From assembly GCA_050944685.1 (NCBI GenBank), contig JBMNRP010000011.1, positions 1-64,000 on the forward strand: a stretch of 64,000 bases of DNA, read 5' to 3'. This stretch comes from CADBRN01 sp050944685. GTDB taxonomy: Bacteria; Bacillota; Clostridia; Lachnospirales; Lachnospiraceae. Under the pieces are notes generated by a model. It saw only the letters and a program-made list of their open reading frames with translations, was not told where the DNA came from and made no database searches. Positions 60,030 through 64,000 of the stretch are shown piece by piece (the first letter of the stretch is position 1; every line of letters begins with the position of its first letter). Made by a program: the position numbers and the translations under genes.

Positions 60030-61460
60030 ATGTTCAAGGTTCTGATACCGATCGCCGTGCTGCTGTTTATCATTCTGTGTAAAAAACTGCCCGGAATCGG
60101 GGGCAATGTACAGGCCGCCCTGCTCATCACCGGGGCACTCGCCCTCATTCTCGGAGGCGTCGTGACTCCCTCCGGCTGGATCGCCGCATTCGTCGACGGC
60201 CTCGACCGCCTTGCGTGGGTCATCTGTCTGGCGATCTTCGGCAGCATCTACGCCGAGACGCAGGTTCGTCTGGGTGTCATCGACACCATCATGGCCGCGC
60301 TGAAAGCGCGCTTCGGAAAGCATCCGCGCGCCCTCGTCGTCTGCGTCATGCTGGTTCTGGTTCTCGCCGGTTCGCTTCTGGGCGACGCGATCGCCGCCTC
60401 GACCGTCGTCGGCGTTCTTACCATCACCACCCTGGACGCGATGGGATTCAGCCCCGAAATGATCTGCTGCATCATCGTCATGGGAGCTTCCATGGGCTCC
60501 ATCATGCCGCCGATCACGCAGGCAATGGCTCTGTCCTCATCGCTCGTCAATACCGACGCGGATCCGGTACTCCGGCTCGGCTATCTGACGACGGGCATCA
60601 TTGTGGTCGCCATGTGCATTTTCGTCACACGCGTCTACGTCCGCCCCGTCAATATCCAGAAAAGTCTCGCCATGGCGGAGGAAAACGACAACAGCAATGA
60701 CAGACGGTCCGCCTCGCAGATCCTGCGGGCAAACTGGAAATCCCTCATTCCGCTGATGCTGCTGATCGTCATCGTCGTATTCCGCACGCTCAGCAACGAA
60801 AACCTGAAATTCGATCTGGTTCCCGAACTCCTGAAAAATATCAAGCACACCTCAGCGGACGGAACCTCGTCCGATCTCTATACCTGGATGACGGAAGTAA
60901 CCATCATCAAGGGTCTCTCAAACGGAATCGTGCTGTCCCTGATCTTCGTCACCATTATCACCTGCCTCTGCTTCAAACGTGTCCGAAGCGACGTGAAGGG
61001 CGTCGTCACAAAAGGGCTGTCCAATGTCAAGGTCACCGTCGGACTGCAGGTCTGCGCTGCCTTCATGCTCGGATGCTTCTACGCCGGCGGCCAGATTGAC
61101 ACCGTCACCGAGTTCGCGCAGGGGCTCAATCCGGACCTCCTCCGCTTCGGCGGAGCCGCCGCCATGTGCCTCATCGGAATGCTGACCGGATCCCAGTCCA
61201 CCGCTCAGAATGTCGTCTTCTCATTCTTCGGGCCGGCCCTGATCGGAATCGGTCTGAATCCGACGCTGGTCGCTCTGGCCGGTGCGAACCTCGCCGCCGC
61301 GGGGCAGGGCATGCCCCCTGCCGACCTGACCATGTTCGTTGTCGCCGGAATTGTCGGGGGCATGCTCGGGAAAAAAGTGGATCCGATCAAGGCGATGCTG
61401 TACATGCTGCCGATGTGTCTGTCGCTGCTGGCAACAGGCCTGATCCTGCTCTATATATAG
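60030..61460 (+). CDS. TRAP-DctM-like large permease (organic or amino acid)
   Basis: The 476-residue integral membrane protein has about 11-13 helices, beginning MFKVLIPIAVLLFIILCKKLPGIGG. Repeated motifs such as LAGSLLGDAIAASTVVGVLT and MGASMGSIMPPITQAMALS are of the DctM/ion-transporter (IT) superfamily type. The C-terminal half repeats the topology (GMLTGSQSTAQNVVFSF; GAAAMCLIGM). No small subunit or binding protein is adjacent, so it may be a stand-alone secondary carrier. Divergence from the dehydrogenase operon suggests it imports the same substrate. ATG 60030 follows GGGAG at eight bases; earlier ATGs lack one. Confidence 0.82.
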   Translation: MFKVLIPIAVLLFIILCKKLPGIGGNVQAALLITGALALILGGVVTPSGWIAAFVDGLDRLAWVICLAIFGSIYAETQVRLGVIDTIMAALKARFGKHPRALVVCVMLVLVLAGSLLGDAIAASTVVGVLTITTLDAMGFSPEMICCIIVMGASMGSIMPPITQAMALSSSLVNTDADPVLRLGYLTTGIIVVAMCIFVTRVYVRPVNIQKSLAMAEENDNSNDRRSASQILRANWKSLIPLMLLIVIVVFRTLSNENLKFDLVPELLKNIKHTSADGTSSDLYTWMTEVTIIKGLSNGIVLSLIFVTIITCLCFKRVRSDVKGVVTKGLSNVKVTVGLQVCAAFMLGCFYAGGQIDTVTEFAQGLNPDLLRFGGAAAMCLIGMLTGSQSTAQNVVFSFFGPALIGIGLNPTLVALAGANLAAAGQGMPPADLTMFVVAGIVGGMLGKKVDPIKAMLYMLPMCLSLLATGLILLYI

Positions 61461-61510
61461 AGATATTTCCTGCGGCGGCATTCCGAGGATAATATTCGTC
61501 GGAAGGTCCA

Positions 61511-61560
61511 GTGTCTGCGCCGGTGACGCTGTCCTGTGTCTGCACCGGTGACACTCTGAT
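61511..61560. repeat. Two-copy 25-base direct repeat
   Basis: Two adjacent near-identical units (61511-61535 and 61536-61560) begin with GTGTCTGC and contain CCGGTGAC. They lie just upstream of the next promoter in the gap between the permease and the TVP38-like gene. The role is unknown; it may be a degenerate insertion remnant. Confidence 0.5.
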
Positions 61561-61588
61561 TGACTTTTCCATTGTGTTTCGATATAAT
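61560..61588 (+). promoter_or_regulatory. Sigma-A promoter of the TVP38/TMEM64-like gene
   Basis: TTGACT (61560-61565), 17 bases, perfect TATAAT (61583-61588). The leader of about 160 bases carries no recognised riboswitch. Confidence 0.65.
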
Positions 61589-61753
61589 TCACAAATGCAG
61601 GGTCAGAAACAGCTTGGTTCAATAGCCCGGAAGATGCAAAATACAGATGGTTCTGCGCAGGATCGTTTCAAACCTTCCTGCGCATATTATTGGAGAAAAA
61701 AAATGTAAAGTATCCGTCAGACATTACGCGGATCTTTTTCATTCGGAATCATA

Positions 61754-62503
61754 ATGGCTAAAAAAGAAAAAGCGAAAAAAATAGGGAACCTGGTCCTCTT
61801 TATCGCTCTTCTCGCACTGGCCGTCTATCTGCTGTGGCTGTTTTTCGGCGATACGCTGAAAACGCTGGTAAAGCTCGTCTTCTCGGGCGATGAAAACGCG
61901 GTAGAGGCCTATCTGAAAGAGAATGGCTCCTGGAAAGGACTGCTGAGTACTTTAATATTGTCCGCACTTCAGGTCATCAGTATCTTCTTCCCCGGTTTTG
62001 CGATCCAGATCGCCGCGGGAGTGATCTTCGGGACATGGAAGTCTCTGTTCGCCTGTTATTCCGGGTATGTTCTGGGGAATATCCTGGTCTTCGCGGTCGC
62101 TCGAAAACTGGGGAACCAGATCGTCGATCTGGTTCCGACTTCGAAAAAGAACCGGGAGGCTTCCAATAAACTGACGGAGAAAATGAAGTCCGCCCGTCCG
62201 ACCATGGTAGTCGCCATCGCCAATCTGCTTCCGGTCATTCCGAACGGAATCATTCCCTACATCGCGGCGAGCTCCTCCATCCGTTTTGTCCGTTTCGTCG
62301 AGTCGATCATGGCCACCTGCTGGATCCAGATGTTCTTCAACTGCCTCGCGGGAAGTTTTCTGAAGCACGGACAGATCCTCTTCATGATCGGGGCGCTGGC
62401 GATTCAGATCGTGATTCTGATTTTTGTTTCGAAAAAGGGAAACCAGATCATGGACTGGGCTCTGAGACTCGAGCGGAAGATAAAAGAAAAAAATAAACAC
62501 TGA
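61754..62503 (+). CDS. TVP38/TMEM64 (VTT-domain) membrane protein
   Basis: The 249-residue protein has a basic start, a membrane helix (IGNLVLFIALLALAVYLLWLFFG), and the VTT/DedA core: LILSALQVISIFFPGFAIQIAAGVIFGTW, then YSGYVLGNILVFAVARKLG and NLLPVIPNGIIPYIAASS with the conserved Pro-rich turn. Two further helices precede a Lys-rich tail. DedA/VTT proteins act in lipid scrambling or undecaprenyl-phosphate recycling; the subgroup role here is inferred. The ribosome binding site is weak. Confidence 0.9.
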   Translation: MAKKEKAKKIGNLVLFIALLALAVYLLWLFFGDTLKTLVKLVFSGDENAVEAYLKENGSWKGLLSTLILSALQVISIFFPGFAIQIAAGVIFGTWKSLFACYSGYVLGNILVFAVARKLGNQIVDLVPTSKKNREASNKLTEKMKSARPTMVVAIANLLPVIPNGIIPYIAASSSIRFVRFVESIMATCWIQMFFNCLAGSFLKHGQILFMIGALAIQIVILIFVSKKGNQIMDWALRLERKIKEKNKH

Positions 62504-62554
62504 ACCAGACGCTCCGGATGTTATTGCCTTTTTCGTTCAGAAAAAGAATCAAAA

Positions 62555-62583
62555 ACATCCGGGGTTTTTTCGGCCCCGGATGT
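62555..62583. terminator. Bidirectional terminator VTT protein / MBL hydrolase
   Basis: ACATCCGGGG (62555-62564) pairs perfectly with CCCCGGATGT (62574-62583). The minus strand continues in TTTTTGATTC, so it is strongest for the leftward metallo-hydrolase gene and also lies 52 bases past the rightward gene. Confidence 0.75.
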
Positions 62584-62651
62584 TCTGTGTGCCGGCAGAC
62601 ATCCCGCTTCCCGGTGTTCCCGGGGAGCATTCCTCTCTGAAAAAAACAGGG

Positions 62652-63350
62652 TCAGATCTCCATCGAATCCTCATAATAAATCTTGCGGATGAACGGAACC
62701 AGACGCGGGTCCCGGAGCGCTTCCCGGGACTCCTCGATATTGTCCCAGTAATGCATGGGAAAGACAAAATCCGTGTCCACCTCATTCAGAAATTCAGCCG
62801 GGCCGTCCGCGATGTGACGGCCGAGGCGCGGATCAAACGGAAGAAAGGCGACGTCCACGTGAATATCCCGGATCCGGTCAATCTCGCGCTTGAATGTCTC
62901 GATCTGCCAGTTGTTTTCGCGCCGTGGCTCATCGTCCCAGTACCAGATGTTGAGATCTCCGGCGTGAAAAATAATCTTTCCCTCCGCCTGGACGACATAG
63001 GCGACGCCCTGGTCCGTGGCAAGCAGTGTCAGAAATCTCAGATCCTCCTCCTCGTACATGTGATGCGGTTTCACCTTGAGAACGGAAGCGTGCGACAGAT
63101 GGGGATTCTGACGGACTCCCGCACCCGGAACCCGGATATTCCGGTCCAGGATATATGTCACATGCCGGTAGCGATCCCTCAGATCCCAGATGCAGCGCCC
63201 GTAATGATCCCCGTGAATATGGGACACGAAGCAGTATATTTTCTTGTCCGGTGAAAATTCCGGAAGCTCATGCGAATACCAGTCAAAGATCAGAACCAGA
63301 TGCTCCAGTTCTACGCAGAATCCGCTGTGATAGATATGCGTTATTTTCAT
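62652..63350 (-). CDS. Metallo-beta-lactamase-fold hydrolase
   Basis: The 232-residue protein starts MKITHIYHSGFCVELEHLVL, the usual opening of the small MBL family. The metal motif is CFVSHIHGDHYG, with KIIFHAGDLNIWYWDD as the later Asp/His block and FPMHYWDN for the final His. Similar proteins act as lactonases or phosphodiesterases, or are uncharacterised. ATG 63350 after GAGG fits the family start better than an ATG 12 codons upstream. It has a good terminator behind it. Substrate unknown. Confidence 0.88.
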   Translation of the reverse strand: MKITHIYHSGFCVELEHLVLIFDWYSHELPEFSPDKKIYCFVSHIHGDHYGRCIWDLRDRYRHVTYILDRNIRVPGAGVRQNPHLSHASVLKVKPHHMYEEEDLRFLTLLATDQGVAYVVQAEGKIIFHAGDLNIWYWDDEPRRENNWQIETFKREIDRIRDIHVDVAFLPFDPRLGRHIADGPAEFLNEVDTDFVFPMHYWDNIEESREALRDPRLVPFIRKIYYEDSMEI

Positions 63351-63398
63351 GATTGTGCCCTCAGCTCCGGCGCATCCGCCGGTCATTTTATGTATCCT

Positions 63399-64000
63399 TC
63401 ACTCCGGATGATTCCTCAGGTAGGCGGTCGACGGACCTCCTCCGATCTTCCGGACATATCCCTCTTTCACCATAGCGCCCAGAGCCCTCTCCACGGTTGT
63501 CCTGGAGATATCCGGGCACTGTTCCATGATCTCCCGCTTGGTGACGGCTCCCGGCCACCGGTCCACGACCTCGCGGACCCGTACCGCCATGGACTTTTTC
63601 CCCTCATACAGATACCGGGTCTGAATCTCAAACTGACGGCACCCGTCATTCAGAGTGCTCAGGAAATACAAAACAAACGGCTCATAATTATTGGTCCCGT
63701 CATTCCAGAAGATGGAGCTGTACTGGAGCGTCTGCAGATACTGATCCCGCGTATTTCCGATCAGGCTTTCCATGCTGAAATAGGCCGTGACGTAGTAGCC
63801 CGCCTGATACAGAAGCAGCGTCTGGAGAAGACGGCTCACTTTCCCGTTCCCGTCCCGGAACGGATGAATACTCAGAAAATCGACGACAAATACCGGAATC
63901 AGAAGCAGACGGTCAAAGACCTCCGCGTCCCACGCCTTCGAAAAAGACCGGCAGAGAAGACCGAGTGCCTCCGGCGTATCGGCGGCGGGCATCGGATAAA
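63399..64000 (-). CDS. Fic-domain protein, N-terminus beyond window
   Basis: About 200 residues are visible and the frame is open to the right edge. The core Fic motif HPFRDGNGKVSRLL is complete (His, Asp/Asn, Gly, Asn, Gly and a Lys where Arg is more usual), with VFVVDFLSIHPF before it. It would transfer AMP or another nucleotide onto proteins. After the Fic core comes a winged-helix-like C-terminus (AVTKREIMEQCPDISRTTVERALGAMVKEGYV), usual for this Fic/DNA-binding subgroup. The N-terminal inhibitory helix, if any, lies outside. An internal ATG at 63992 is not the start. Confidence 0.88.
   Translation of the reverse strand, partial: YPMPAADTPEALGLLCRSFSKAWDAEVFDRLLLIPVFVVDFLSIHPFRDGNGKVSRLLQTLLLYQAGYYVTAYFSMESLIGNTRDQYLQTLQYSSIFWNDGTNNYEPFVLYFLSTLNDGCRQFEIQTRYLYEGKKSMAVRVREVVDRWPGAVTKREIMEQCPDISRTTVERALGAMVKEGYVRKIGGGPSTAYLRNHPE

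Noticed and set aside
1..64000. tRNA, rRNA or tmRNA genes
   Set aside because: None was recognised in the intergenic gaps by eye; a covariance-model search was not possible here, so a short RNA could have been missed.

Overview
The window is chromosomal DNA from a GC-rich member of the Clostridia, most likely a Lachnospiraceae; genus and species cannot be named from the sequence. The reasons are a PolC-type replicative polymerase, a one-chain eukaryotic-type glycyl-tRNA synthetase, a PASTA kinase/PP2C pair beside rsgA-rpe-thiN, a MurE with the DNPR motif of meso-diaminopimelate-adding enzymes, A/G-rich ribosome binding sites of Firmicutes type, and a DUF5717/DUF5716-like gene cluster known to me mainly from Lachnospiraceae. 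About 54 genes are called and most lie on the minus strand. I saw no rRNA, tRNA or CRISPR array.

Left end (1-5600): the 5' part of a secreted surface protein, then an AT-richer gene-poor strip with nested inverted repeats, a 16-base palindrome and a frameshifted remnant of an AlbA/Schlafen-type ATP-binding protein. A secreted coiled-coil NlpC/P60 peptidoglycan hydrolase, ychF and a small XRE regulator follow. From 5.6 to 19.6 kb is one long housekeeping array read right to left: murE, priA, def, fmt, a YugP-like membrane metallopeptidase, rsmB, rlmN, prpC, pknB, rsgA, rpe, thiN. It joins cell-wall precursor synthesis, replication restart, translation start and ribosome maturation, and cell-wall-sensing phosphorylation. 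From 20 to 30.8 kb come carbamate kinase, glyQS, a repeat-containing lipoprotein, purA, purB, a polar amino-acid ABC transporter, alr and an Lrp-family regulator.

30.9-37.1 kb holds the most interesting unit: a four-gene operon with its own sigma-A promoter. It encodes a 1174-residue beta-domain plus helical-repeat protein (DUF5717-like), a degenerate Hsp70/actin-fold protein (DUF5716-like), a TPR protein and a polytopic membrane protein. It looks like a conserved but uncharacterised envelope- or chaperone-linked system. A divergent CobD/HisC-like aminotransferase follows, then polC, ispG, folA and thyA.

45.7-50.6 kb: a stand-alone SIR2-like protein, an MscL channel ending in a zinc ribbon, a lipoprotein amidase, lspA and clpX. 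50.7-56 kb: a MacB/FtsX-type ABC system with two adaptor proteins, whose ATPase lacks the Walker B aspartate and the Q-loop glutamine. 56.1-61.5 kb: a five-gene flavin/iron-sulfur amino-acid dehydrogenase complex (HcnABC/hydroxyproline dehydrogenase type) divergent from a probable organic-acid or amino-acid permease, which together suggest uptake and oxidation of one amino-acid-like substrate. The right end has a TVP38/TMEM64 membrane protein, a metallo-beta-lactamase-fold hydrolase and a Fic protein cut by the window edge.
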